In this document: positions 24,020 to 38,847 of the stretch, piece after piece
Layout: each line of letters opens with the position of its first letter
Numbering within the stretch: position 1 is the stretch's first letter
The notes under the pieces: generated by a model
The model's input: only the letters and a program-made list of their open reading frames with translations
What the model was told of the DNA's origin: nothing
Databases searched by the model: none
NCBI RefSeq assembly: GCF_937616625.2
Contig: NC_065575.1
Span: forward strand, 26,287,001-26,351,000
From: Mercurialis annua
Taxonomy: Eukaryota > Streptophyta > Magnoliopsida > Malpighiales > Euphorbiaceae
DNA length: 64,000 bases
Direction of reading: 5' to 3'
Position numbers and translations under genes: made by a program

Positions 24020-26161
24020 AATCAAAAAGACGCATTAAAGAGACTTGAGACACGTTATACAAATCTAGCATCACTTTTTACGTACTCTTTGCGTAGTATA
24101 TCTTAACCATGCTTAGGTAATTGGAACGACGCGTCAAAAAGACATGGGATGCGACAGAATAGTCTATTGTAACTTTTCACGGACACCTTGCGTAATATAA
24201 ACTAACCATGCTTAGGTAATTGGAACGACGCGTTAGAGAGACTTGTGACGCGACATAAGAATGGTAATCGCGACGCCTTACAGAGACTTGAGACGTGACA
24301 TAGTAATCTAGGGTCACTTTTAACGCACACTTTGCGTAATATAACCTAACCATACTTAGGTAATCGGAACAGCATGTTAGTGAGACTTGTGACACGACAT
24401 ACTAATATAATGTCACTTTTCACGCACACTTTGCGTAATATAACCTAACAATGCATAGGTAATCGGAACGACGCGTTAAAGAGACTTGAGACGCGATATA
24501 CTAATCTAGCGTCACTTTTCACGCACACTTTGCATAATATAGTCTAACCATGCATAGGTAATCGGAACGACTCGTTTGAGAGACTCGTGACGCGACATAA
24601 GCATGGTAATCAACACGACGGGTTAAAGAAACTTGTCCCTTTTTACGCACACTTTGCGTAATATAACCTAACCATGCTTAAGTAATCGGAACAACGCGTT
24701 AGAGAGACTTTTGACGCGACATAAGCATGGTAATCGAAACGACGCGTTAAAGAGACTTGAGATGCGACATACTAATCTAGCATCTCTTTTCACGCACACT
24801 TTGCGTAATATAACCTAACCATGCTTAGGTAATCGGAACGACTCGTTAAAAAGACTTCAAACGCGACATACTAACCTATTGTCACTTTTAACACACACTT
24901 TGCGTTAATATGACCTAACCATGCTTAGGTAATCGAAACGACGCGTTAAAGACTTGAGACACGTCTAACAAATCTAGCATCACTTTTTACGCACTCTTTG
25001 CGTGTAATATATAATCTATCCATGCTTAGGTAATTAGAACGACGTGTTAAAGAGACTTGAGAAGCGTTGTACTTAATCTTGCGTCACTTTTCATGCACAG
25101 TTTGCGTAATATAACCTATCCATACTTAGTTAATCGGAACAACACGTTGATGAGACTGGAGACGCGACATACTAATATAGAGTCACTTTTCACGCATATT
25201 TTGCATAACCTAACCTATCCATACTTAAGTTAATCGGAACAACATGTTGATGAGACTTGAGACGCGACATACTAATCTAGCGTTACTTCTCACGCACACT
25301 TTGCATAATATAACCTAACCATGATTAGGTAATTGAAACGACGCGTTTGAGAGACTTGTGACGCGACATAAGCATGGTAATCGAAACGACGCGTTAAAGA
25401 GAGTTGAGACGCGACATACTAATCTAACGTCACTTTTCACGCACACTTTGCGTAATTTACCCTAACCAAGCTTAGTTAATCGGAACAACGCGTTAAAGAG
25501 ACTTGTGACTCGACAAAGGAATCTAGCGTCCCTTTTTATGCACACTTTGCGTAATACAATCTAACCATGCTTAGGTAATCGGAACGACGCGTTAGAGAGA
25601 CTTGTGACGTGACATAAACATGGTAATCAAAACGACGCGTTAAAGAGAGTTGAGACGCGACATAAGTCTAACGTCACTTTTCACGCACACTTTGCGTAAT
25701 ATAACCTAAGCATGCTTAGATAAACGGAACGGTGTGTTAGTGAGGCTTGTGACGCGACATAAGCATGGTAATTGAAACGACGCGTTAAAGACACTTGAGA
25801 CACGACATACTAATCTATCGTCACTTTTCACGCACACTTTGTATAATATAACCTAACCATGCATAGGTAATCGGAACGACGCGTTAAAAAGACTTCAGAC
25901 GCGACATACTAATTTATTGTCACTCACACACTTTGCGCAATATAAACTAACCATGCTTAGGTAATCGGAAAGAGGCATTAAAGAGACTTGCGACACGTCA
26001 TTATAATCTAGCATCACTTTTTACGTACTCTTTGCGTAGTATATCTCAACCATGCATAGGTAATCGGAACGACGCGTTAAAAAGACTTCAGACGCAAACA
26101 TACTAATCAATTGTTACTTTTAACACACACTTTGCGTAATATAAACTAACCTTGCTTAGGT
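24020..26161 (-). repeat. HOR copy C6 (2142 bp) with converted monomer 5
   Basis: Monomer 5 has seven substitutions within 24489-24535, turning GTGACGCGACATAGTAATC...CTTCACTTTTAACG into GAGACGCGATATACTAATC...CGTCACTTTTCACG; six match the general S consensus. Monomer 7 has GAGATGCG and CTAGCATCTC (24763, 24780), a pair otherwise seen only in C13. Private C in TAATACAAT near 25557. Confidence 0.95.
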
Positions 26162-28303
26162 AATCAAAAAGACGCATTAAAGAGACTTGAGACACGTTAT
26201 ACAAATCTAGCATCACTTTTTACGTACTCTTTGCGTAGTATATCTTAACCATGCTTAGGTAATTGGAACGACGCGTCAAAAAGACATGGGATGCGACAGA
26301 ATAATCTATTGTAACTTTTCACGGACACCTTGCGTAATATAAACTAACCATGCTTAGGTAATTGGAACGACGCGTTAGAGAGACTTGTGACGCGACATAA
26401 GAATGGTAATCGCGACGCCTTACAGAGACTTGAGACGTGACATAGTAATCTAGGGTCACTTTTAACGCACACTTTGCGTAATATAACCTAACCATACTTA
26501 GGTAATCGGAACAGCATGTTAGTGAGACTTGTGACACGACATACTAATATAATGTCACTTTTCACGCACACTTTGCGTAATATAACCTAACAATGCATAG
26601 GTAATCGGAACGACGCGTTAAAGAGACTTGTGACGCGACATAGTAATCTAGCTTCACTTTTAACGCACACTTTCCACAATATAGTCTAACCATGCATAGG
26701 TAATCGGAACGACTCGTTTGAGAGACTCGTGACGCGACATAAGCATGGTAATCAACACGACGGGTTAAAGAAACTTGTCCCTTTTTACGCACACTTTGCG
26801 TAATATAACCTAACCATGCTTAAGTAATCGGAACAACGCGTTAGAGAGACTTTTGACGCGACATAAGCATGGTAATCGAAACGACGCGTTAAAGAGACTT
26901 GAGACGCGACATACTAATCTACCATCTCTTTTCACGCACACTTTGCGTAATATAACCTAACCATGCTTAGGTAATCGGAACGACTCGTTAAAAAGACTTC
27001 AAACGCGACATACTAACCTATTGTCACTTTTAACACACACTTTGCGTTAATATGACCTAACCATGCTTAGGTAATCGAAACGACGCGTTAAAGACTTGAG
27101 ACACGTCTAACAAATCTAGCATCACTTTTTACGCACTCTTTGCGTGTAATATATAATCTATCCATGCTTAGGTAATTAGAACGACGTGTTAAAGAGACTT
27201 GAGAAGCGTTGTACTTAATCTTGCGTCACTTTTCATGCACAGTTTGCGTAATATAACCTATCCATACTTAGTTAATCGTAACAACACGTTGATGAGACTG
27301 GAGACGCGACATACTAATATAGAGTCACTTTTCACGCATATTTTGCATAACCTAACCTATCCATACTTAAGTTAATCGGAACAACATGTTGATGAGACTT
27401 GAGACGCGACATACTAATCTAGCGTTACTTCTCACGCACACTTTGCATAATATAACCTAACCATGATTAGGTAATTGAAACGACGCGTTTGAGAGACTTG
27501 TGACGCGACATAAGCATGGTAATCGAAACGACGCGTTAAAGAGAGTTGAGACGCGACATACTAATCTAACGTCACTTTTCACGCACACTTTGCGTAATTT
27601 ACCCTAACCAAGCTTAGTTAATCGGAACAACGCGTTAAAGAGACTTGTGACTCGACAAAGGAATCTAGCGTCCCTTTTTATGCACACTTTGCGTAATATA
27701 ATCTAACCATGCTTAGGTAATCGGAACGACGCGTTAGAGAGACTTGTGACGTGACATAAACATGGTAATCAAAACGACGCGTTAAAGAGAGTTGAGACGC
27801 GACATAAGTCTAACGTCACTTTTCACGCACACTTTGCGTAATATAACCTAAGCATGCTTAGATAAACGGAACGGTGTGTTAGTGAGGCTTGTGACGCGAC
27901 ATAAGCATGGTAATTGAAACGACGCGTTAAAGACACTTGAGACACGACATACTAATCTATCGTCACTTTTCACGCACACTTTGTATAATATAACCTAACC
28001 ATGCATAGGTAATCGGAACGACGCGTTAAAAAGACTTCAGACGCGACATACTAATTTATTGTCACTCACACACTTTGCGCAATATAAACTAACCATGCTT
28101 AGGTAATCGGAAAGAGGCATTAAAGAGACTTGCGACACGTCATTATAATCTAGCATCACTTTTTACGTACTCTTTGCGTAGTATATCTCAACCATGCATA
28201 GGTAATCGGAACGACGCGTTAAAAAGACTTCAGACGCAAACATACTAATCAATTGTTACTTTTAACACACACTTTGCGTAATATAAACTAACCTTGCTTA
28301 GGT
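26162..28303 (-). repeat. HOR copy C7 (2142 bp)
   Basis: Full copy. AATCGTAACAACACG in monomer 11 (27279) is shared only with the next copy, C8. Confidence 0.95.
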
Positions 28304-30445
28304 AATCAAAAAGACGCATTAAAGAGACTTGAGACACGTTATACAAATCTAGCATCACTTTTTACGTACTCTTTGCGTAGTATATCTTAACCATGCTTAG
28401 GTAATTGGAACGACGCGTCAAAAAGACATGGGATGCGACAGAATAATCTATTGTAACTTTTCACGGACACCTTGCGTAATATAAACTAACCATGCTTAGG
28501 TAATTGGAACGACGCGTTAGAGAGACTTGTGACGCGACATAAGAATGGTAATCGCGACGCCTTACAGAGACTTGAGACGTGACATAGTAATCTAGGGTCA
28601 CTTTTAACGCACACTTTGCGTAATATAACCTAACCATACTTAGGTAATCGGAACAGCATGTTAGTGAGACTTGTGACACGACATACTAATATAATGTCAC
28701 TTTTCACGCACACTTTGCGTAATATAACCTAACAATGCATAGGTAATCGGAACGACGCGTTAAAGAGACTTGTGACGCGACATAGTAATCTAGCTTCACT
28801 TTTAACGCACACTTTCCACAATATAGTCTAACCATGCATAGGTAATCGGAACGACTCGTTTGAGAGACTCGTGACGCGACATAAGCATGGTAATCAACAC
28901 GACGGGTTAAAGAAACTTGTCCCTTTTTACGCACACTTTGCGTAATATAACCTAACCATGCTTAAGTAATCGGAACAACGCGTTAGAGAGACTTTTGACG
29001 CGACATAAGCATGGTAATCGAAACGACGCGTTAAAGAGACTTGAGACGCGACATACTAATCTACCATCTCTTTTCACGCACACTTTGCGTAATATAACCT
29101 AACCATGCTTAGGTAATCGGAACGACTCGTTAAAAAGACTTCAAACGCGACATACTAACCTATTGTCACTTTTAACACACACTTTGCGTTAATATGACCT
29201 AACCATGCTTAGGTAATCGAAACGACGCGTTAAAGACTTGAGACACGTCTAACAAATCTAGCATCACTTTTTACGCACTCTTTGCGTGTAATATATAATC
29301 TATCCATGCTTAGGTAATTAGAACGACGTGTTAAAGAGACTTGAGAAGCGTTGTACTTAATCTTGCGTCACTTTTCATGCACAGTTTGCGTAATATAACC
29401 TATCCATACTTAGTTAATCGTAACAACACGTTGATGAGACTGGAGACGCGACATACTAATATAGAGTCACTTTTCACGCATATTTTGCATAACCTAACCT
29501 ATCCATACTTAAGTTAATCGGAACAACATGTTGATGAGACTTGAGACGCGACATACTAATCTAGCGTTACTTCTCACGCACACTTTGCATAATATAACCT
29601 AACCATGATTAGGTAATTGAAACGACGCGTTTGAGAGACTTGTGACGCGACATAAGCATGGTAATCGAAACGACGCGTTAAAGAGAGTTGAGACGCGACA
29701 TACTAATCTAACGTCACTTTTCACGCACACTTTGCGTAATTTACCCTAACCAAGCTTAGTTAATCGGAACAACGCGTTAAAGAGACTTGTGACTCGACAA
29801 AGGAATCTAGCGTCCCTTTTTATGCACACTTTGCGTAATATAATCTAACCATGCTTAGGTAATCGGAACGACGCGTTAGAGAGACTTGTGACGTAACATA
29901 AACATGGTAATCAAAACGACGCGTTAAAGAGAGTTGAGACGCGACATAAGTCTAACGTCACTTTTCACGCACACTTTGCGTAATATAACCTAAGCATGCT
30001 TAGATAAACGGAACGGTGTGTTAGTGAGGCTTGTGACGCGACATAAGCATGGTAATTGAAACGACGCGTTAAAGACACTTGAGACACGACATACTAATCT
30101 ATCGTCACTTTTCACGCACACTTTGTATAATATAACCTAACCATGCATAGGTAATCGGAACGACGCGTTAAAAAGACTTCAGACGCGACATACTAATTTA
30201 TTGTCACTCACACACTTTGCGCAATATAAACTAACCATGCTTAGGTAATCGGAAAGAGGCATTAAAGAGACTTGCGACACGTCATTATAATCTAGCATCA
30301 CTTTTTACGTACTCTTTGCGTAGTATATCTCAACCATGCATAGGTAATCGGAACGACGCGTTAAAAAGACTTCAGACGCAAACATACTAATCAATTGTTA
30401 CTTTTAACACACACTTTGCGTAATATAAACTAACCTTGCTTAGGT
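28304..30445 (-). repeat. HOR copy C8 (2142 bp)
   Basis: Full copy. It shares AATCGTAACAACACG (29421) with C7. Private GACGTAACATAAAC near 29891 in monomer 15. Confidence 0.95.
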
Positions 30446-32568
30446 AATCAAAAAGACGCATTAAAGAGACTTGAGACACGTTATACAAATCTAGCATCAC
30501 TTTTTACGTACTCTTTGCGTAGTATATCTTAACCATGCTTAGGTAATTGGAACGACGCGTCAAAAAGACATGGGATGCGACAGAATAGTCTATTGTAACT
30601 TTTCACGGACACCTTGCGTAATATAAACTAACCATGCTTAGGTAATTGGAACGACGCGTTAGAGAGACTTGTGACGCGACATAAGAATGGTAATCGCGAC
30701 GCCTTACAGAGACTTGAGACGTGACATAGTAATCTAGGGTCACTTTTAACGCACACTTTGCGTAATATAACCTAACCATACTTAGGTAATCGGAACAGCA
30801 TGTTAGTGAGACTTGTGACACGACATACTAATATAATGTCACTTTTCACGCACACTTTGCGTAATATAACCTAACAATGCATAGGTAATCGGAACGACGC
30901 GTTAAAGAGACTTGTGACGCGACATAGTAATCTAGCTTCACTTTTAACGCACACTTTCCACAATATAGTCTAACCATGCATAGGTAATCGGAACGACTCG
31001 TTTGAGAGACTCGTGACGCGACATAAGCATGGTAATCAACACGACGGGTTAAAGAAACTTGTCCCTTTTTACGCACACTTTGCGTAATATAACCTAACCA
31101 TGCTTAAGTAATCGGAACAACGCGTTAGAGAGACTTTTGACGCGACATAAGCATGGTAATCGAAACGACGCGTTAAAGAGACTTGAGACGCGACATACTA
31201 ATCTACCATCTCTTTTCACGCACACTTTGCGTAATATAACCTAACCATGCTTAGGTAATCGGAACGACTCGTTAAAAAGACTTCAAACGCGACATACTAA
31301 CCTATTGTCACTTTTAACACACACTTTGCGTTAATATGACCTAACCATGCTTAGGTAATCGAAACGACGCGTTAAAGACTTGAGACACGTCTAACAAATC
31401 TAGCATCACTTTTTACGCACTCTTTGCGTGTAATATATAATCTATCCATGCTTAGGTAATTAGAACGACGTGTTAAAGAGACTTGAGAAGCGTTGTACTT
31501 AATCTTGCGTCACTTTTCATGCACAGTTTGCGTAATATAACCTGAACAACACGTTGATGAGACTGCAGACGCGACATACTAATATAGAGTCACTTTTCAC
31601 GCATATTTTGCATAACCTAACCTATCCATACATAAGTTAATCGGAACAACATGTTGATGAGACTTGAGACGCGACATACTAATCTAGCGTTACTTCTCAC
31701 GCACACTTTGCATAATATAACCTAACCATGATTAGGTAATTGAAACGACGCGTTTGAGAGACTTGTGACGCGACATAAGCATGGTAATCGAAACGACGCG
31801 TTAAAGAGAGTTGAGACGCGACATTCTAATCTAACGTCACTTTTCACGCACACTTTGCGTAATTTACCCTAACCAAGCTTAGTTAATCGGAACAACGCGT
31901 TAAAGAGACTTGTGACTCGACAAAGGAATCTAGCGTCCCTTTTTATGCACACTTTGCGTAATATAATCTAACCATGCTTAGGTAATCGGAACGACGCGTT
32001 AGAGAGACTTGTGACGTGACATAAACATGGTAATCAAAACGACGCGTTAAAGAGAGTTGAGACGCGACATAAGTCTAACGTCACTTTTCACGCACACTTT
32101 GCGTAATATAACCTAAGCATGCTTAGATAAACGGAACGGTGTGTTAGTGAGGCTTGTGACGCGACATAAGCATGGTAATTGAAACGACGCGTTAAAGACA
32201 CTTGAGACACGACATACTAATCTAGCGTTACTTCTCACGCACACTTTGTATAATATAACCTAACCATGCATAGGTAATCGGAACGACGCGTTAAAAAGAC
32301 TTCAGACGCGACATACTAATTTATTGTCACTCACACACTTTGCGCAATATAAACTAACCATGCTTAGGTAATCGGAAAGAGGCATTAAAGAGACTTGCGA
32401 CACGTCATTATAATCTAGCATCACTTTTTACGTACTCTTTGCGTAGTATATCTCAACCATGCATAGGTAATCGGAACGACGCGTTAAAAAGACTTCAGAC
32501 GCAAACATACTAATCAATTGTTACTTTTAACACACACTTTGCGTAATATAAACTAACCTTGCTTAGGT
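30446..32568 (-). repeat. HOR copy C9 (2123 bp, 19-bp deletion)
   Basis: Nineteen bases spanning the m10/m11 boundary are missing at 31543/31544 (AACCTGAACAACACG). Linked marks are CTGCAG at 31563-31568, a new PstI site, and CGACATTCTAATC at 31825; both recur with the deletion in C13 and C14. Private marks: CATACATAAG near 31629, and a three-base patch in monomer 16 (32225, 32229, 32234) copying monomer 12. Confidence 0.95.
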
Positions 32569-34710
32569 AATCAAAAAGACGCATTAAAGAGACTTGAGAC
32601 ACGTTATACAAATCTAGCATCACTTTTTACGTACTCTTTGCGTAGTATATCTTAACCATGCTTAGGTAATTGGAACGACGCGTCAAAAAGACATGGGATG
32701 CGACAGAATAATCTATTGTAACTTTTCACGGACACCTTGCGTAATATAAACTAACCATGCTTAGGTAATTGGAACGACGCGTTAGAGAGACTTGTGACGC
32801 GACATAAGAATGGTAATCGCGACGCCTTACAGAGACTTGAGACGTGACATAGTAATCTAGGGTCACTTTTAACGCACACTTTGCGTAATATAACCTAACC
32901 ATACTTAGGTAATCGGAACAGCATGTTAGTGAGACTTGTGACACGACATACTAATATAATGTCACTTTTCACGCACACTTTGCGTAATATAACCTAACAA
33001 TGCATAGGTAATCGGAACGACGCGTTAAAGAGACTTGTGACGCGACATAGTAATCTAGCTTCACTTTTAACGCACACTTTCCACAATATAGTCTAACCAT
33101 GCATAGGTAATCGGAACGACTCGTTTGAGAGACTCGTGACGCGACATAAGCATGGTAATCAACACGACGGGTTAAAGAAACTTGTCCCTTTTTACGCACA
33201 CTTTGCGTAATATAACCTAACCATGCTTAAGTAATCGGAACGACGCGTTAGAGAGACTTTTGACGCGACATAAGCATGGTAATCGAAACGACGCGTTAAA
33301 GAGACTTGAGACGCGACATACTAATCTACCATCTCTTTTCACGCACACTTTGCGTAATATAACCTAACCATGCTTAGGTAATCGGAACGACTCGTTAAAA
33401 AGACTTCAAACGCGACATACTAACCTATTGTCACTTTTAACACACACTTTGCGTTAATATGACCTAACCATGCTTAGGTAATCGAAACGACGCGTTAAAG
33501 ACTTGAGACACGTCTAACAAATCTAGCATCACTTTTTACGCACTCTTTGCGTGTAATATATAATCTATCCATGCTTAGGTAATTAGAACGACGTGTTAAA
33601 GAGACTTGAGAAGCGTTGTACTTAATCTTGCGTCACTTTTCATGCACAGTTTGCGTAATATAACCTATCCATACTTAGTTAATCGGAACAACACGTTGAT
33701 GAGACTGGAGACGCGACATACTAATATAGAGTCACTTTTCACGCATATTTTGCATAACCTAACCTATCCATACTTAAGTTAATCGGAACAACATGTTGAT
33801 GAGACTTGAGACGCGACATACTAATCTAGCGTTACTTCTCACGCACACTTTGCATAATATAACCTAACCATGATTAGGTAATTGAAACGACGCGTTTGAG
33901 AGACTTGTGACGCGACATAAGCATGGTAATCGAAACGACGCGTTAAAGAGAGTTGAGACGCGACATACTAATCTAACGTCACTTTTCACGCACACTTTGC
34001 GTAATTTACCCTAACCAAGCTTAGTTAATCGGAACAACGCGTTAAAGAGACTTGTGACTCGACAAAGGAATCTAGCGTCCCTTTTTATGCACACTTTGCG
34101 TAATATAATCTAACCATGCTTAGGTAATCGGAACGACGCGTTAGAGAGACTTGTGACGTGACATAAACATGGTAATCAAAACGACGCGTTAAAGAGAGTT
34201 GAGACGCGACATAAGTCTAACGTCACTTTTCACGCACACTTTGCGTAATATAACCTAAGCATGCTTAGATAAACGGAACGGTGTGTTAGTGAGGCTTGTG
34301 ACGCGACATAAGCATGGTAATTGAAACGACGCGTTAAAGACACTTGAGACACGACATACTAATCTATCGTCACTTTTCACGCACACTTTGTATAATATAA
34401 CCTAACCATGCATAGGTAATCGGAATGACGCGTTAAAAAGACTTCAGACGCGACATACTAATTTATTGTCACTCACACACTTTGCGCAATATAAACTAAC
34501 CATGCTTAGGTAATCGGAAAGAGGCATTAAAGAGACTTGCGACACGTCATTATAATCTAGCATCACTTTTTACGTACTCTTTGCGTAGTATATCTCAACC
34601 ATGCATAGGTAATCGGAACGACGCGTTAAAAAGACTTCAGACGCAAACATACTAATCAATTGTTACTTTTAACACACACTTTGCGTAATATAAACTAACC
34701 TTGCTTAGGT
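32569..34710 (-). repeat. HOR copy C10 (2142 bp)
   Basis: Full copy. Monomer 7 begins GGAACGACGCG (33241) instead of GGAACAACGCG. GGAATGACGCG at 34426 in monomer 17 is shared with C12. Confidence 0.95.
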
Positions 34711-36852
34711 AATCAAAAAGACGCATTAAAGAGACTTGAGACACGTTATACAAATCTAGCATCACTTTTTACGTACTCTTTGCGTAGTATATCTTAACCA
34801 TGCTTAGGTAATTGGAACGACGCGTCAAAAAGACATGGGATGCGACAGAATAGTCTATTGTAACTTTTCACGGACACCTTGCGTAATATAAACTAACCAT
34901 GCTTAGGTAATTGGAACGACGCGTTAGAGAGACTTGTGACGCGACATAAGAATGGTAATCGCGACGCCTTAAAGAGACTTGAGACGTGACATAGTAATCT
35001 AGGGTCACTTTTAACGCACACTTTGCGTAATATAACCTAACCATACTTAGGTAATCGGAACAGCATGTTAGTGAGACTTGTGACACGACATACTAATATA
35101 ATGTCACTTTTCACGCACACTTTGCGTAATATAACCTAACAATGCATAGGTAATCGGAACGACGCGTTAAAGAGACTTGTGACGCGACATAGTAATCTAG
35201 CTTCACTTTTAACGCACACTTTCCACAATATAGTCTAACCATGCATAGGTAATCGGAACGACTCGTTTGAGAGACTCGTGACGCGACATAAGCATGGTAA
35301 TCAACACGACGGGTTAAAGAAACTTGTCCCTTTTTACGCACACTTTGCGTAATATAACCTAACCATGCTTAAGTAATCGGAACAACGCGTTAGAGAGACT
35401 TTTGACGCGACATAAGCATGGTAATCGAAACGACGCGTTAAAGAGACTTGAGACGCGACATACTAATCTACCATCTCTTTTCACGCACACTTTGCGTAAT
35501 ATAACCTAACCATGCTTAGGTAATCGGAACGACTCGTTAAAAAGACTTCAAACGCGACATACTAACCTATTGTCACTTTTAACACACACTTTGCGTTAAT
35601 ATGACCTAACCATGCTTAGGTAATCGAAACGACGCGTTAAAGACTTGAGACACGTCTAACAAATCTAGCATCACTTTTTACGCACTCTTTGCGTGTAATA
35701 TATAATCTATCCATGCTTAGGTAATTAGAACGACGTGTTAAAGAGACTTGAGAAGCGTTGTACTTAATCTTGCGTCACTTTTCATGCACAGTTTGCGTAA
35801 TATAACCTATCCATACTTAGTTAATCGGAACAACACGTTGATGAGACTGGAGACGCGACATACTAATATAGAGTCACTTTTCACGCATATTTTGCATAAC
35901 CTAACCTATCCATACTTAAGTTAATCGGAACAACATGTTGATGAGACTTGAGACGCGACATACTAATCTAGCGTTACTTCTCATGCACACTTTGCATAAT
36001 ATAACCTAACCATGATTAGGTAATTGAAACGACGCGTTTGAGAGACTTGTGACGCAACATAAGCATGGTAATCGAAACGACGCGTTAAAGAGAGTTGAGA
36101 CGCGACATACTAATCTAACGTCACTTTTCACGCACACATTGCGTAATTTACCCTAACCAAGCTTAGTTAATCGGAACAACGCGTTAAAGAGACTTGTGAC
36201 TCGACAAAGGAATCTAGCGTCCCTTTTTATGCACACTTTGCGTAATATAATCTAACCATGCTTAGGTAATCGGAAAGACGCGTTAGAGAGACTTGTGACG
36301 TGACATAAACATGGTAATCAAAACGACGCGTTAAAGAGAGTTGAGACGCGACATAAGTCTAACGTCACTTTTCACGCACACTTTGCGTAATATAACCTAA
36401 GCATGCTTAGATAAACGGAACGGTGTGTTAGTGAGGCTTGTGACGCGACATAAGCATGGTAATTGAAACGACGCGTTAAAGACACTTGAGACACGACATA
36501 CTAATCTATCGTCACTTTTCACGCACACTTTGTATAATATAACCTAACCATGCATAGGTAATCGGAACGACGCGTTAAAAAGACTTCAGACGCGACATAC
36601 TAATTTATTGTCACTCACACACTTTGCGCAATATAAACTAACCATGCTTAGGTAATCGGAAAGAGGCATTAAAGAGACTTGCGACACGTCATTATAATCT
36701 AGCATCACTTTTTACGTACTCTTTGCGTAGTATATCTCAACCATGCATAGGTAATCGGAACGACGCGTTAAAAAGACTTCAGACGCAAACATACTAATCA
36801 ATTGTTACTTTTAACACACACTTTGCGTAATATAAACTAACCTTGCTTAGGT
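34711..36852 (-). repeat. HOR copy C11 (2142 bp), rich in private variants
   Basis: Full length, but with more private changes than its neighbours: GCCTTAAAGAG (about 34971), CTTCTCATGCAC (about 35983), GACGCAACATAAG (about 36056), CACACATTGCG (about 36138) and GGAAAGACGCG (about 36275). Several are CG to CA or TG changes. Confidence 0.95.
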
Positions 36853-38847
36853 AATCAAAAAGACGCATTAAAGAGACTTGAGACACGTTATACAAATCTA
36901 GCATCACTTTTTACGTACTCTGTGCGTAGTATATCTTAACCATGCTTAGGTAATTGGAACGACGCGTCAAAAAGACATGGGATGCGACAGAATAATCTAT
37001 TGTAACTTTTCACGGACACCTTGCGTAATATAAACTAACCATGCTTAGGTAATTGGAACGACGCGTTAGAGAGACTTGTGACGCGACATAAGAATGGTAA
37101 TCGCGACGCCTTACAGAGACTTGAGACGTGACATAGTAATCTAGGGTCACTTTTAACGCACACTTTGCGTAATATAACCTAACCATACTTAGGTAATCGG
37201 AACAGCATGTTAGTGAGACTTGTGACACGACATACTAATATAATGTCACTTTTCACGCACACTTTGCGTAATATAACCTAACAATGCATAGGTAATCGGA
37301 ACGACGCGTTAAAGAGACTTGTGACGCGACATAGTAATCTAGCTTCACTTTTAACGCACACTTTCCACAATATAGTCTAACCATGCATAGGTAATCGGAA
37401 CGACTCGTTTGAGAGACTCGTGACGCGACATAAGCATGGTAATCAACACGACGGGTTAAAGAAACTTGTCCCTTTTTACGCACACTTTGCGTAATATAAC
37501 CTAACCATGCTTAAGTAATCGGAACAACGCGTTAGAGAGACTTTTGACGCGACATAAGCATGGTAATCGAAACGACGCGTTAAAGAGACTTGAGACGCGA
37601 CATACTAATCTACCATCTCTTTTCACGCACACTTTGCGTAATATAACCTAACCATGCTTAGGTAATCGGAACGACTCGTTAAAAAGACTTCAAACGCGAC
37701 ATACTAACCTATTGTCACTTTTAACACACACTTTGCGTTAATATGACCTAACCATGCTTAGGTAATCGAAACGACGCGTTAAAGACTTGAGACACGTCTA
37801 ACAAATCTAGCATCACTTTTTACGCACTCTTTGCGTGTAATATATAATCTATCCATGCTTAGGTAATTAGAACGACGTGTTAAAGAGACTTGAGAAGCGT
37901 TGTACTTAATCTTGCGTCACTTTTCATGCACAGTTTGCGTAATATAACCTATCCATACTTAGTTAATCGGAACAACACGTTGATGAGACTGGAGACGCGA
38001 CATACTAATATAGAGTCACTTTTCACGCATATTTTGCATAACCTAACCTATCCATACTTAAGTTAATCGGAACAACATGTTGATGAGACTTGAGACGCGA
38101 CATACTAATCTAGCGTTACTTCTCACGCACACTTTGCGTAATTTACCCTAACCAAGCTTAGTTAATCGGAACAACGCGTTAAAGAGACTTGTGACTCGAC
38201 CAAGGAATCTAGCGTCCCTTTTTATGCACACTTTGCGTAATATAATCTAACCATGCTTAGGTAATCGGAACGACGCGTTAGAGAGACTTGTGACGTGACA
38301 TAAACATGGTAATCAAAACGACGCGTTAAAGAGAGTTGAGACGCGACATAAGTCTAACGTCACTTTTCACGCACACTTTGCGTAATATAACCTAAGCATG
38401 CTTAGATAAACGGAACGGTGTGTTAGTGAGGCTTGTGACGCGACATAAGCATGGTAATTGAAACGACGCGTTAAAGACACTTGAGACACGACATACTAAT
38501 CTATCGTCACTTTTCACGCACACTTTGTATAATATAACCTAACCATGCATAGGTAATCGGAATGACGCGTTAAAAAGACTTCAGACGCGACATACTAATT
38601 TATTGTCACTCACACACTTTGCGCAATATAAACTAACCATGCTTAGGTAATCGGAAAGAGGCATTAAAGAGACTTGCGACACGTCATTATAATCTAGCAT
38701 CACTTTTTACGTACTCTTTGCGTAGTATATCTCAACCATGCATAGGTAATCGGAACGACGCGTTAAAAAGACTTCAGACGCAAACATACTAATCAATTGT
38801 TACTTTTAACACACACTTTGCGTAATATAAACTAACCTTGCTTAGGT
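36853..38847 (-). repeat. HOR copy C12 (1995 bp, one L monomer lost)
   Basis: Exactly 147 bp are missing. Monomer 12 runs directly into the end of monomer 13 through the shared CACGCACACTTTGC at 38124-38137, the result expected of an in-register exchange between neighbouring monomers. Private GACCAAGGAATC (about 38199) and CTCTGTGCGTAG (about 36922). It shares GGAATGACGCG (38563) with C10. Confidence 0.95.
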
